Assembly (NCBI GenBank): GCA_963210345.1
Contig: OY723406.1
Span: 35,812,601 to 35,876,600 of the forward strand
Source: Inga oerstediana
Taxonomy: Eukaryota; Streptophyta; Magnoliopsida; Fabales; Fabaceae
Direction of reading: 5' to 3'
DNA: 64,000 nt
Below are positions 1 through 13,400 of the stretch, in pieces. Positions within the stretch are counted from its first letter, which is position 1, and the number at the start of each line of letters is the position of its first letter. Under the pieces are notes generated by a model. The model did not search any database. It was not told the DNA's origin and was given only the letters and a program-made list of their open reading frames with translations. The position numbers and the translations under genes are program-made.

Positions 1-800
1 TACATATCAGCAATCAAAGAAGCATCTATTGAGTCTACCAAAGCTTCATTAAGGAAGTTGTTTGTCAGTATATTATTATGCTTATGTCTTCAACATCCTG
101 ATTATGTATGTAAAAAAACCTCACAAGTGCTTTCGAAAGATTTGTAGTCCATTCCTCGCAATGATCCCACATAATCAAGTATGTGCATACACTATAGCTT
201 CTACTTAACGTAATAGTAAATGCAAATTTTCATATATTGATTTATTCTATTGAAATTGCCAAGTGTGCATATCGCTTCTTATGACAAGAAACATGCTGCT
301 TTGAAAGAAATTGATTCTTTGATGCACCAAAATGGGAAGAGTCTTCATGACTTCCCTTTTATGCCATTAACTAAAGAAACTACACTAATTGATGTAACGA
401 ATCATCTTATCTTACAGAAATTGAGTTATTATTGAAAGGGTCAAAAACAAGAAGCAACTCAACTCTTGATGAGGTCACTAAAGCCCAAGCAGAAATAATT
501 TTTTGACAAAGTGATCTCATCTTTGCGAAAGGATGTTTTTTTTTTGTTTTGGGGAGGGGGGGGGGGGGGCGGTGGGGGTGGTTCTTCTTCATGTATGGAT
601 ATGGTGGATCTAGAAAGATATTCTTGTAGAATACATTGGCATCATCATTGTGTGCCGGAAGAGATATAGTACTTATAGTTGCATCAAGTAGGATTGCATC
701 AACATTATTACCATATGGAATGACAACACATTTTAGGTTTGCAATTCCAGCTTAGGTTACTAAGTCTTTTGTTTGTTCAATTACATCAAACATCATCATT
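1..800 (+). pseudogene. Helitron/PIF1-type DNA helicase fragment
   Basis: Pieces of a Helitron-type (PIF1 family) helicase are readable across several frames. Residues like SLRKLFVSILL near 45-90 match the stretch before the helicase core. The reading frame at 250-435 carries LKEIDSLMHQNGKSLHDFP, a typical pre-Walker segment. A broken Walker A box, YGYGGSRKIFL instead of the usual GGTGKT, lies near 590-625, followed by IVASSRIASTLLP near 670-715. A run of about 15 G (551-569) and several stops separate the pieces, so the gene is dead. The protein would unwind DNA during rolling-circle transposition. The left part lies outside the window and neither Helitron end (TC or CTRR) was seen. Family call is from motif memory. 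Confidence 0.7.
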
Positions 801-1105
801 AGCAAATCTAATCAAAAGCATGAAGTTAATCATTTTGGGATGACACTCCAATGGTACAAAGTTTTTGTGTTAAGCATTCAATAAAGAATATTATGGATAG
901 TGATAGACCATTAATATAAATAGAGAGTATAATTAGGGAATACAATTAGGGTAAAATCATGATGAGCCATTAATGCCTAGGCTCCTCATACTTGTATATA
1001 AACACCTATTCTGATCATGAATAATATACCATTCAGATTATATTCCCCACCACTTTCCACCAAGCCTTAGCTCACCTCGGTTGGCATGCTGCGATGGAAG
1101 AAGAT
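801..1105. other. no gene; possible copia leader scrap
   Basis: About 300 bases of AT-rich sequence without a readable protein. A TATA-like stretch (tatataaacacc, about 994-1005) just before a copia RT scrap hints at an old LTR or leader, but no terminal repeat or target duplication was found. Confidence 0.25.
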
Positions 1106-1325
1106 GATGGCCTTTGATCAGGTAGGTACCTAAACTATAGTTGATTTGCCTATAGGAAAGAAGACTAATAGTTGTAAGTGGGTGTTCAAAGTCAAAACAA
1201 AAGCCGATGGCACCCTAGAATGTTTGAACGCCCTATTGATTGGGACATTCATAAGTTGGATGTTAAAAATGCTTTTTTGAATGGTGATCTTATTGAGGAA
1301 GTTTACATGGATAACTTTGTTGCTT
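1106..1325 (+). pseudogene. Ty1/copia reverse transcriptase fragment
   Basis: Two short in-frame stretches of the copia RT N-terminal region are visible: CKWVFKVKTKADGTLE (about 1171-1218) and HKLDVKNAFLNGDLIEEVYM (about 1249-1308). In an intact element roughly 50 residues separate them; here they are joined by a deletion and a frame change. No RT catalytic Asp pair, integrase or gag is present nearby, so this is a small dead remnant. Confidence 0.8.
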
Positions 1326-1349
1326 GGGGGAGCATGGGAAGTGTCAGAC

Positions 1350-1930
1350 CTTGAAAATTAAGGTGTGACTGGTAGGAAATATGGGAATACTCACATCTCT
1401 TAATCCTTAAGTATATACAACTTCTAATGCCTATATATAAACATATTTACAATATATAATATGAAGTTCACAAATATCTTTCATCTAATAAAAATTAACT
1501 TCTATAGAAATTTTGGCCAAAGCCTTACTTGAAAGTGAGACCTCCCGAGAATTTCTAAAAAAACCCAATACAGTCAAGAGGAACTTTGCTCCTTTCCAAT
1601 TTACACATCATGTAGATAGGGTGAAGATCCTATCTATAGCTTACGTGGATCACCTAATTCATAAAATTAAATACGTAAGTTTAGGTTTTACATTAATTGG
1701 CAATTTTCAACATGAGGCTCCTTCAACTTCAAACAACAGTCTAGTTCATTAGCGAAATGAAAATTTGGAATGTTACAATTCTCCCTACCTATTAGGAATT
1801 TTGTCCCCAAAATTCTAGTCCCTAATCCATATGTCTACTCAACAAGTTTCTTCAATGCACTTGCCATGTTTCTACTACGCTGCTCTGATAAACCATATTG
1901 TCCAGCTTGTCCATACCTAAATTGATTTAA
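1350..1930 (-). mobile_element. degraded LTR-retrotransposon end (LTR plus adjoining internal piece)
   Basis: The stretch ends in aaatttggaatgttaca at 1777, nearly the same terminus as the solo LTR at 45927-47198 (aaatttgggatgttaca). It is followed by attctccctacctattagg, which resembles the polypurine-tract side of an internal region read on the minus strand. The left limit is not defined and no target duplication was found. The open frame at 1513-1752 has no recognisable domain. Confidence 0.4.
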
Positions 1931-2460
1931 ATCACTATGATCATTTTGGACAAATTATTTTAGTGATATTATCACTTGTATCACTATCTCTACTCCTATA
2001 TAACATATATTTACCGAACTTGATCCTCTCTTCTTTAACTCTTGTGTTGTTTTTATGTTATATACACCACTACAAAAAAGGGATTTAGTGGCGTACCTCT
2101 TATGGCATTTTTTTAAAAAAGTGCCCAATATACTTATTTCTATTTTTTTTTAAAAAATATTTGGAAGCTTTGGCGCTTACAATTATAAATGATATAATTG
2201 ATGTTAAGCTTATATGACGCTTCCCTGAACAAGCGCCAAACAAGGCCTTCAATTTTTTTTTTAAAAAAAATAAAGCACTCGCTATAGCGTTTATTTAGGA
2301 AGCGTCATAGCTGGCATTATATTTTTGAAAAAAAGTCAGGAACTACATTTAAAAAAAATAGGAAAATGGTTCTTTTAGTGTAAGTTGAAGAATATGTATA
2401 TTTTTTTAAAAATAATAAATAAATAGGAAGCTTTGGCACTTCCTAAGGAAGCACCAATTC

Positions 2461-2701
2461 TTTGCATCATATCCTCCCTCCTTTGATGTTCTGAGAATAG
2501 CATATTTAATGAACTGAATACTGGTAGGTTTTACCGCCGCCTTTTAGATCATTCACTTTCTTATCCATTTCAGAGCATCCCCTCTACATGTATCATTTAT
2601 TTTAATTATGTCTTAAGAAGTCCATCTTCTTCCCTTCTTCACATACTCCTCCCTTTCTTTTAGTTTAGATCTACCTTTGGGCCCCTCCCCCATCTTGCTA
2701 T
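2461..2701 (+). repeat. left copy of the pararetroviral terminal redundancy
   Basis: From tttgcatcatatcc to catcttgctat this segment is repeated, with scattered substitutions, at 19045-19286. Shared blocks include ccgccgccttttagatcatt and catttcagagcatcccctct. It ends inside the primer binding site, as expected for a genome copy longer than one unit. Confidence 0.85.
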
Positions 2702-2707
2702 CAGAGC
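2696..2707 (+). promoter_or_regulatory. primer binding site for initiator tRNA-Met (pararetrovirus)
   Basis: TGCTATCAGAGC matches the plant tRNA-Met complementary site TGGTATCAGAGC at 11 of 12 positions. It lies directly after the terminal repeat. Confidence 0.75.
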
Positions 2708-3242
2708 TAGAAGGTAAGGTAGGGATGTAATACTTAGATCTGGATATGTTTTTATGGCATTAAAACTTTTGTAAGCGGATTAGTATGATTTAAAGATTTA
2801 TTCTCGATAGTACTTTGTATATAGTTCCTGTTTATCATACACGACTCTATCTGTGGGTTGAGGTTGCCATAAGTCCCGTGTGATGAGGCAGGCGTTTGTG
2901 CCCCACGCAGTAGTATATGATAAATAAAGTTTTATATACTATAAGTTTGGCTAGAGTTAGATATGAAGAATCTTATTAATTTCTTAACAAGATATTTTAA
3001 TCTATAAAAATTGATACATTTTTAATTATTATACCACTATGGATCCAGAAGGTAAAGATACTAAGGCAAGGGAGATAAAGTTATTTTGAATTTCTACTTT
3101 GATTTTGATTTGGCTTGTATCCTGCCTTCTTTTCAGCTTATTTACAATTTGTCCTTTTATTCAGTACTCTTTACATTTACATTTCTGCCTTTTCCTTCCA
3201 GCTATTTAAAATTTTGTCAATTTAAATTTTGCAATTTAAATT

Positions 3243-6200
3243 ATGTCTTTTCTTCTCTATTCCTTTTCATCCAAACGTGATAGTAGTAGTTCTTCTTCTA
3301 CTCCATTAAACTCTATGCTAAACGACGAGGAATCAAAATCTTCAACTTCTAAATGGATTTTCAAAGAAGAAATTTCTTTTGAAAATATAAACCAGAACAT
3401 TGACGATTGGGTATTACCACCCATTGCTTTAAACGCACTTTATCAAACTTAGGACAAGAAATGGTTCTCCAAATCTGATTACATAATTAGAATAGGTGAA
3501 GAATCAATTCCTGTCCTACCAGACAAGGAGGAGTTTTTCCTTCTTTCGCGTAAATCAATTGACAAACATAAAAAGGATTACAACTTTTTACACATTGGAA
3601 GTGTTCCAATTGCCATTAAACCATTAATTCGAAAAGGATTAAATGTATCTGGTCTAGTATGTCTAATGTATGCTAGATATTATGCCTTTTCTGCAGCAGA
3701 ATTTGGACTTTATAATGAACATGTTTACTTTAATTGTTATCTAGATAGTATGACAGATTAAAAGGATGAACATGTCCTTGATATCTTTAAACTCAACCTT
3801 ACACTAAATGGTTAAAAAATGAAACCAGGATCTATACCTACTACCCTAACAAATAGGATACATTATAAGGTCTTAAATTAGTCTAACTCAATGGTTTTAA
3901 TACCTCCTACTAATGGCCAAACAATAGTCTTTTTATCAAACCAAGAAAAAGCAAATTTGACAGTTCCAAAAACAATTATATGGGATGATGTTGCCTCACT
4001 AGATAATTGGTTAATAGAAAAGGCCACAAAGCCAATTCCTAAACTTATATCTCAAGTAAGCAAAATCATTCAAGCATTAGATAGAAGTGTCAAATTATCT
4101 TTTGATAGACCAAGAAGATCTTGTAGTCAAACTATGAGAACTAAACCTTCATTATATGAAGACTGTAGATCTATTTCATCTGAATCTTCAAGATATTCTT
4201 GTTCTTCGTTACCTAAGCCACCGTCTGTCATTTACATGCTAGCAACAAACACATAAACTCCTCAACAAACATTGCCACAATCACTGCCTGTCATCTATAT
4301 GTCAGCACCTACCATACCAACATTAGTCCCACAACCAACAAATGTTTCAATTCAAGGAGCTGACAATTCTTTAAATATCCCACAAACAAGTTATGAAAAG
4401 GATGAAAACTTGAGATCAATTGAGTCTCCAACCTATTCTTCTCTTGGGGAACTAGGGCAACCCAATGTTATAAACGTTTTAGAAAATGTTTTTCAAATTG
4501 ACAAACAAACTTTGCAAACGGAATTTTACTTTAAGAAATATACCCATAAGAGAGAATGGCTTTTAGAAAAATTCAAAAAAACTGTTAGAAAAGAGATTCA
4601 AGAAAAATTCTACAGATTTCTTGAAAAGATACAATAAAATATTCTATTTTTTATTGGTTTGATGCTTATGCTCAAGATCAAAATTTGGAATATCCTTTCT
4701 TATAAACTATCAATATGACAAAAAAAAAAAGGAAAACTTTTGAGGGTGAAACTATTTCTTCTAAGTTTCTTCCACCAAAACTAGTGCAAATACCACGATT
4801 GGTAGACGATAAATGGTAACCTAGTATGGTTGCACCTTTTAAATTTAAAAATATTGAAAAACCCCGTTGATGCAAGGGATATTAAAAACATTGTTGAGCA
4901 AAACAATTACACTAACCAATATCTTCAAGTATTGGATAATTATTTTGTTTAAACACCAGTTTCTTAAAAAAAAGGTCGAATTTAGGATTGAAAAACCACT
5001 TTTCAAACCTTTTCAAATTAGCCCAAAACTTAAGTAAGATTTTCAAGCTAAAACTCTGTCTGATTTATTAAAAAGGGTTAATCAACAAATTAGCCAACGT
5101 CAACCACTGCTATCCCTGAGACACCTCAATCGTCATCAACCAAATCTAAAGATATTACAACTTTTGAAAAAGAATCCCAAATTGGAGAAATAGACTCTAA
5201 CCATTATGAGTCGCAACTCTAAATCAAGCATCAACACTGGTAAAAGCCTTCAAAACTCTACTACCATAGAGGCAGCCCTCCAGATATTCTGGTTCAAGAA
5301 CGAATAAACCAAAACTTTAAATCTTTCAATGCTGACAATATATATGAATGGAATATAGATGGTCAGAGTGAATCAAACATTCTTCAAACTCTTCAATAGA
5401 TCACCATGGTAAGTATAGCCTACCAAATTACAAACAATTTTACAGATGAAATGATTACTAATCTTTTAGGTTTTGGATTTACTTGACAACTTAAAGGTTG
5501 GTGGGATAATTATCTTTCTTCAGAAGATAAAAATATTATTTTTTTCATTTGTTAAAACCGAATATGATAGAACACCCATTACCTCTAATGGCGAACCTAT
5601 CCCTGATTCCTTAAACACTCTTATTTTTACAATTATTAAACATTTTGTTGGAGATCCATCTATCTAGAAAGATAGATAGGCAGAACTTCTTTCAAATCTT
5701 AAGTGCAGTACCCTATCCAATTTTAGATGGTATAGGGATATCTTTCTAACCAAAGTATTCACTAGAGATGATGCTCATAAACCATTTTGGAAAGAAAAAT
5801 TCCTAGCTAGATTACCTAAATCTTTAGGTGATAAAGTTAGAGAAAAATTTAGAAACCAAAATCATGGCAATGCAACATTCCTCATGAGCACTTGACATAT
5901 GGTCAGTTAATCTCTTATGTTCAAAAACCTGCTCTTAAAATTTGTCAGGATGACAAAATCTAACACCAACTTGCAAAAGAAAAGGCCACGAGTTTGAAAG
6001 AATTGGAAACTTTTTGTGAACAATTTGGTTTTCCTCCATGCAAACAATCTAAACCTCACCATGAACCTTACCAAAAGAAAAAACATGTTTACCAAAAATA
6101 TAAACCCAATACACCTCCCCTTAAAATCAAACAGGAATTTCAATCCAAACGAAAAGTTGATTTTCCTAAACAAACAAAAGTTACTTGTTTTAAATATGGT

Positions 6201-8701
6201 GAACTGGGTCATATTTCCAAATATTGTCATTTGACTTAAAAATTAAAGAAGATTAAGAGCATTGGAGAACCTCTTCTTGAACAAATAAATAATCTTCTGA
6301 TTGAAACTTTTGAATCTGACTTTGAATCTGAAAGCAGTTCTTTTGAAGATCTCAATCAAATTCAAAATGAAGATCTTCCAGAAAGCTCTTCTTCAGAAGT
6401 TAATGTTATCACGAAAGAACAAGATTTACTTCTTGATATCATTAATAAACTTCTAGACTCTGACAAAGGAGAATATTTGTTCAAACTAAGAGAAATTCTC
6501 AATCAAACTCCAAGTTCTTCAAACTCTAAACCTTCTGTTCTTTCTAACAAATATGATTTAACAAACGTTTTAAACAAGTTCAAGCATTCTGTTAAACCAA
6601 CAACTATCTAAGACCTTCAGTACAGGGTAAATAACCTCAAAATTGAAATTCGTCTTATTAAACTTCAACAAGATACCTATGCAACTGCTATATCCCAATT
6701 CCAAGATATCCAACTTGCAACTCAAGCGAAAGGGCAACAAAAAACACCATCCAATCAAGAAGATGATAATCTTTCTGAACCATTTTTAAACTTGATTTCA
6801 AAAATATTAATTCAAAATTTTATGTCCATGCAAAAATCATTATTAATAATGACTTTGTTTTGGAACAAACTGTCTTGTTTGACAAAGAAGCTGATTCTAA
6901 TTGTTTTAAAGAAGGAATCATTCCTACAAAATATTTTGAAAAAACACCTGAAAGGTTTAACGGTGTCAATGGCTCATGTCTAGATGACAGATACAAAGTT
7001 TCAAATGTTATTTTTGAAAATGAAGGTTTAAAGATTAAAACCCCATTTATCTTAGTTAAAGATATGAGAACCCAAATAATTTTTAGAGCGCCATTTGTAA
7101 GGCTATTATTCCTATTTATGACTGATGAAAATAGGATTTCAAAACAACATCTGGGTAAAACAATTTTATTTCCTCTTACTCAAAAACCCAGAGTTAAAGA
7201 GTTAAATCTCCTTTCTTCAAAACAACAACAAATTAATTTTTTGAAGGAAGATATCTCTTTCAAACATATAGAAACACAATTGTGTCAAACACAAATCAAA
7301 CAAAGAATCTAAACATGTCTTGCAAAAATCCATCAAACTATTTGTTCGGATTTACCAAACACATTTTGGAATCGCAAAAAACATGTTGTTAACTTGCCTT
7401 ATGAAACTAGTTTTTCTGAAAAACAAATACCAACTAAGGAACGACTTATTCAAATGATGGCAGAACTTCTTGAAACCTATAACAAGGAAATTCAAGAACT
7501 TCTGAACAAAAAATTGATACTCAAATCTAGAAGCCCATGGTCTTGTGCTACTTTTTATGTAAATAAAAATGTAGAAATAGAGTGTGGAGCTCCAAGACTT
7601 GTAATCAATTATAAGCTGTTAAATGAATCATTGCAATAGATCAAGTATCCAATTCCAAACAAATCTGACTTGCTAAAACGTTTGTATTCTGCAAAAGTCT
7701 TTTCAAAATTTGATATGAAATTTGGATTTTGTTAGATTCAAATTTTTCAAAAGGATAGGTATATATCTTCTTTTACTGTACCTTTTGGTCAATATGAGTC
7801 GAACGTTATGGCTTTTGGTTTAAAAAATGCTCCTTCTAAATTCTAGAGGATCACGAATGAGATCTTCAATGATTATAGTCAATTTATCATTGTCTTTATT
7901 GGTGATGTATTGATTTATTCTCATTCGATAGATCAACATTTTAAACATGTTTATCAATTTATTAAAATTGCAGAAACAAATGGTTTAGTAGTTTCTAAAC
8001 CTAAAATTAGTCTTTTTCAAACTAAAGTTAGGTTTCTTGGTCATTCGATATACCAAGGGTCTATAACGCCAATTGAATGACTAATTCAATTTGCTGATAA
8101 ATTTCCCAATCAAATCATTGATAAAACTCAACTTCGATGATTTTTGGGATGTTTAAACTATGTTGCTGAGTTTATTCCTCATCGTAGCAATTTCATTAAA
8201 CCGCTTCACAACCATCTTAAAACGAATCCTCCTTCATGGGTGGATGTTTATTTAAACGTTGTTAAGCAAATCAGACTACAGGTCAAGGAGCTTCCTTGTC
8301 TTAGCCTTCCTAATGCTTCTGCTCATAAAATCGTTGAAACTGATGCCTCTGACATTGGTTATGGTGGCATTCTTAAACAACGTATAGACGTCAAAGAGAA
8401 AATTTTGTCTTTTATGAATAAACATTCGAATCCTGCACAACAGAATTACTCCACAATAAAAAAAGAAATTTCGGCAATTGTTTTATGCATTTTGAAATTC
8501 CAATCAGATCTTTTAAGCTAAAGGTTTTTAGTTAGCATTGATAATGTTTTATAAAAAGATGTTAAACACCTTGCATCGAAACAAATTTTTGCACGATGGC
8601 AAGCCATTTTAAATGTTTTTGATTTTGACATTGAATTTATCAAAGGCACTTCAAACTCCTTACCAGATTTCCTCACTCATGAGTTTTTACAAGGTAGGTA
8701 G
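3243..8701 (+). pseudogene. pararetroviral ORF1 polyprotein (MP-CP-PR-RT-RH), broken
   Basis: Domains in order: a 30K-type movement protein (about 3460-3890), a linker rich in Ser/Pro/Thr (3891-4640), the coat region (4640-6240) ending in a zinc knuckle at about 6186-6230, an acidic linker, an aspartic protease (about 6800-7080), reverse transcriptase (7394-8140) and RNase H (about 8320-8690). Reading starts in one frame (ATG at 3243) and moves to another between 6770 and 6860, so there is a frameshift near the protease start. In-frame stops occur from 3450 onward. The second Cys of the zinc knuckle reads Tyr, the protease triad reads D-K-E, and the RT catalytic box reads F-I-G-D, so key residues are lost. 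The last codon is at 8699-8701. Confidence 0.8.
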
Positions 8702-8916
8702 TAGATCTGAGTAAAAACAAAACCACCAATAAAATGCCCAGGAAAAAGAAAGATAATGATGATAAACAGAGTGATAAACTCAAGGGTGTCATGCAAGATG
8801 CCCAAAATCAAACAGTCTCTAGCTAAATCTTAGAGGCAATAATGCAACAACTTCTACAACAGTACAGGTCCCAAACTCAAGGATCCCAATAGCAGAAGCA
8901 ATCTCAAATGGGGTCA

Positions 8917-8921
8917 TCCAC
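8917..8921. repeat. target site duplication TCCAC (left) of the copia-1 element
   Basis: tccac directly before the LTR start is repeated at 17357-17361 directly after the LTR end. Confidence 0.9.
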
Positions 8922-10456
8922 TGTAGGATCGGTAAGCACAGCGGAAGAATTTAAAAAAAAAAATTTCACCGATCCTAATCGAGGATCTATCAACGGCGTT
9001 TAAACCAAGTTGGAAGGATTCATACCTTTTTGATGATTCAGAGTTTTCACGATCTCTAGGAGCCAACACGTCAGGCCCGCTCCCTCTACCGGTATCCACA
9101 CGAATGCTCTCCAACCGAGACTGCGTGCTAGCGCCTCTAATGTCTCCAAGGGTTTTACTTGTGGCTCTCAATTCTGATGTACATTGAGTCTATCAGCTCT
9201 ATCAAGTTTATAACCCATGAGGGTTATTTTCAAATTTCAAAATTAATCATCATTAATTTCGAAATTAATTAACATTTAATTATCTTGATGAGCTAATTAA
9301 ATAAATTCAGTTTAAATTAAATCTGTCTAACAGTTTTAATTTAACCTATTTATTTAATCTAAATAAAGAGCCATTAGATTTAATTTATCTTCATAAATTA
9401 AATCTGAGATCCTATATCTCTATCATGATAGTTATTAAATTTAATATATCTTAATAAATTAAATTTAAAACCAACACAATATAATAATATCATATAATAT
9501 ATATATATATATAATATATTTCAAAAATATATATATCTATATAATATTATTAATGAATTTTATATTATATATATAAATATAAAATTCATCCACCCTAAAT
9601 CAAACATTATCTCGTGTTGGGCCATTTTTGTGTGCGACCCTGTAGGCCCATATGAAGTTGGAGTGGGCCAATAACTACACTAACCCAAAAGTCGCAAGCG
9701 GCCTCTAGCAAGACATTACGACTACCCAATTCATATGAGGATCGTTATCACGATGCGACCTGTCATACAACCATGTCACGTCCCTTTTGTCACACGATAT
9801 ATTGATCAAGGATAAGGCATGGAAAATGTCATCCTCTTGTTCCTGACCATTACTTTCTCGATTTCTGAGTAGCCTGATAACAGAGACAGAAACTCCTTTC
9901 ATCATAGTATGGCCATACATTTCTCACACTCACTCATCGAGGGGCCCAGTAATATCTCTCTACTAATGTGAGGGACAAATTCCATCTTGATCATTCATAT
10001 TCCTCTACATGAAAAACCACCAAGCCCGATCGTAGCCTTTATCATCACCTGGTCAAAAGTGACTTTTGACTAGTTTAAAGCTTAGCAACTCTCATGTAGG
10101 AATCCATGATGACCTCAGGTCTAAGGGCATTGTGACGTGGTTATACATGAGAAAAGCTTATGACTTGATCCATGTAGCTTTCTCATAGTGGGTCGGTCCA
10201 GCACCTTGTACTCTTACAAGTGCCTAAGACTTTGATTCGTATCTCCATATCTTATCAAAGTCATACTGGTCTTGTTTCATCTCTGCTTCCGCATAGATGA
10301 CCGACCAGGGACATTTTAGGACAATCTTTATAAATTATCTAAGGATACAATTATCACAGTTAATATGCAAATAATATGATAACAGAATGGAGAAATTTCA
10401 TTAAAATAATAATGTTTAAAGTACAATGATTGGCTCTTAGGGCACAATTTCCAACA
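8922..10456 (-). repeat. left LTR (element 3' LTR) of copia-1
   Basis: Runs from tgtaggatcggtaagcacag to gcacaatttccaaca and matches 15828-17356 nearly throughout. It includes an AT-dinucleotide-rich block at about 9490-9590. Confidence 0.95.
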
Positions 10457-10472
10457 TCCTCCCACTTGCCCT
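10457..10472 (-). promoter_or_regulatory. polypurine tract of copia-1
   Basis: On the minus strand agggcaagtgggagga lies directly before the LTR, the position and composition of a plus-strand primer. Confidence 0.75.
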
Positions 10473-13400
10473 AGGTGCAATCATTAATTTGCCTAATTCC
10501 CATTGCCCTAACATGACGCTCATGCTTTGCCTGTGCAAGTGGCTTAGTAAGAGGATCAACAACATTATCTTCTCCTGCTACTTTGCATATCTTTATATCA
10601 CCTCTATCATTGATTTCTCTAATAAGATGAAATCGCCTGAGTATGTGTTTGGTCCTTTGATGTGACCTAGGCTCCTTGGCCTGTGCAATAGCACCGCTAT
10701 TGTCACAGAACAAATCTATTGGATTTGAGATGGTAGGCACTACCCTTAGTTCAGTAATGAACTTTCTGATCCAAACGGCTTCTTTAGTTGCATCTGATGC
10801 TGCTATATACTTAGCTTCTGTTGCAGAATCTGCTATAGTGCTTTACTTGGAGCTCTTCCAGCTTACTGCTCCACCATTCAGGAGGAATACATATCCAGAT
10901 TGTGATTTAAGGTCGTCTTGGTTAGTTTGGAAACTTGCATCTGTGTAACCGGTTACATAGAGCTCATCATCCAATCCACCATAGACCAAAAATAAGTCCT
11001 TAGTCCTTCTTAAGTACTTTAGGATATTCTTAACGACAGTCCAATGACCCTCACCAGGATCTTGTTGGTATCTGCTGGTCATACTTAAGGCAAACGAGAC
11101 ATCCGGTCGAGTACATAACATGGCATACATGATGGATCCAATGGCCGAGCCATATGGAACCTTACTCATGCGATCTCGCTGATCAGGTGTACTAGGACAC
11201 AGATCCTTGCTAAGATGGATGCCATGAGACATAGGCATGTAACCCCTTGTTGAATCATGCATATTGAACCTATGCAGTATCTTATCTATGTATGTGCTCT
11301 GACTTAGGCCTATTAGTCTTTTGGATCTATCCCTATAGATCCTAATCCCTAGGATATAGGTGGCTTCACTTAAGTCTTTCATTGAAAAGGACTTTCCTAA
11401 CCAAGACTTGACACTCTGCAAGGTAGGAATATCATTCCCAATGAGTAGGATGTCATCTACATAAAGCACTAGAAATACAACTATGCTCCCACTAACCTTC
11501 TTGTAAACACAAAGTTCATCGATGTTTTGAATGAATCCAAACTCTTTGACTACTTCATCAAAACGATGATTCCAGCTCTGAGATGCTTGCTTCAATCTAT
11601 AAATGGATCTTTAAAGCTTGCAAATTTTACCAGAGTCCTCTGGACGCACAAAACCTTCAGGTTGTGTCATGTACACATCCTCAAGCAACTTTCTATTAAG
11701 GAAGGCTGTTTTGACATCCATCTGCCATATTTCATAGTCATAATATGCTGCAATGGCAAGAAGAATTTTGATTGATTTGGCCATTGCAATTGGGGAAAAG
11801 GTTTCATCATAGTCTACACCATGAGTTTGAGTGAATCCTTTTGCAACCAGTCGTGCCTTGAAGACATTTACATTGCCATCCATGTCAGTTTTCTCCTTGA
11901 AAACCCATTTGCACCTAATGGTTTTTACACCTTCAGGTGGATTGACTAAGGTCCATATCTGATTGTCGTACATGGATTGCATTTCAGACTTCATGGCATT
12001 TAGCCATTTCTCAGAGTTTGGTCCCACTGTGGCTTCTCGATAGGTGGTGGGCTCATTTTGCTCAATGAGTAACATATCACGGCCTTCAGTAATCAGAAAT
12101 CCATATCTCTGAGGTTGATGCCGTGTCCTATCAGATCTTCGTGGACCTTGTGTTACTTGAGGAGGCTCAGCAACTTGTTGTGAGTCTTCTCTAATTTCCA
12201 TCTGTGGTTTTATACCATCTTGTGGATCTCGAATTTCTTCGAGATGTACGTCGCTCCCACTGGTTGTTTTAGAGACAAACTCTCTTTCTAGAAACTTGCC
12301 ATTTCGAATAATAAACACTTTGTTATCGGTGGGATTGTAGACATAGTATCCTTTCGTTTCTTTAGGATACCCTACGAAAAGGCACTTTATGGATCTGGGC
12401 ACTAATTTATCAGAGGCTTGTTGCTTAACATATACCTCACATCCCCAGATCTTAAGAAAAGATAAACTTGGTTTCTTTCCAGTCCATATCTCATATGGTG
12501 TCTTTTCAATTGCCTTAGATGGAACACGATTTAGTGTGAACGCAGCTGTCTCTAGGGCATGTCCCCAAAAGGACGGTGGAAGATCTGTTTGACTCATCAT
12601 AGATCGAACCATATCTAATAGTGTTCGATTCCTCCGTTCAGAAACGCCATTCCATTGTGGTGTTCCTGGAGGAGTCAATTGTGAGATTATCCCACAACTC
12701 TTAAGATGGTCAGTGAATTCTTGGCTCAAATATTCACCACCTCGATCAGATCTAAGTGCTTTAATTGTTTTACCAAGTTGGTTTTGTACTTCATTTTGGA
12801 ATATTTTGAACATTTCAAAAGATTCAGATTTATGTTTCATTAGATAGATATAGCCATATCTACTAAAGTCATCTATAAATGTAATGAAGTAGACATAACC
12901 TCCTCTGGCAGCTATATTTAATGGTCCACTTACATCTGTATGTATGAGGCCCAATAATTCAGTAGCCCTCTCACCGTGCCCAGTGAAAGGTGCCTTAGTC
13001 ATCTTTCCTAATAAGCAAGATTTGCATGTATTATATGATTCAAAATCAAATGAGTTTAGAAATCCATCTTGATGGAGTTTAGAAATGCGTTTCTCATTTA
13101 TGTGGCCTAGACGACAATGCCATAGGTAGGTCGGATTCAAATCGTTTTATTTTATCCTCTTAGTAGTTACGTTACAGATATTCCCATTATTAGGATGTTC
13201 CAAATTTAATATATAATGACCAACATGCAAATCACCATCAGCATAGAAAATGTCATTACGATAAATAGAACATTTACCATTCCTAGTAATGGAAGTATAA
13301 CCTTCCTTATCCAAATAAGAAAGAGAAACAATGTTACTACTCAAAGCAGGAACATAATAGCAATTGTTCAAAACTAATAAAAGCCCACTGGGCAGAACTA

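Noticed and set aside
1513..1752. 79-codon open frame
   Set aside because: Lies in an LTR fragment, no similarity that I recognise.
3086..3280. Hydrophobic 64-codon frame before the viral polyprotein
   Set aside because: T-rich leader; the Phe/Leu content comes from base composition and it overlaps the polyprotein start.
5907..6230. 107-codon minus-strand open frame
   Set aside because: Antisense to the viral coat-protein region, which has the zinc knuckle on the plus strand.
9705..9920. Minus-strand open frame MYGHTMMKGVSVSV, also at 16605-16820 and 34108-34299
   Set aside because: It recurs because it lies inside each LTR copy of the copia-1 family; no domain and no independent conservation.
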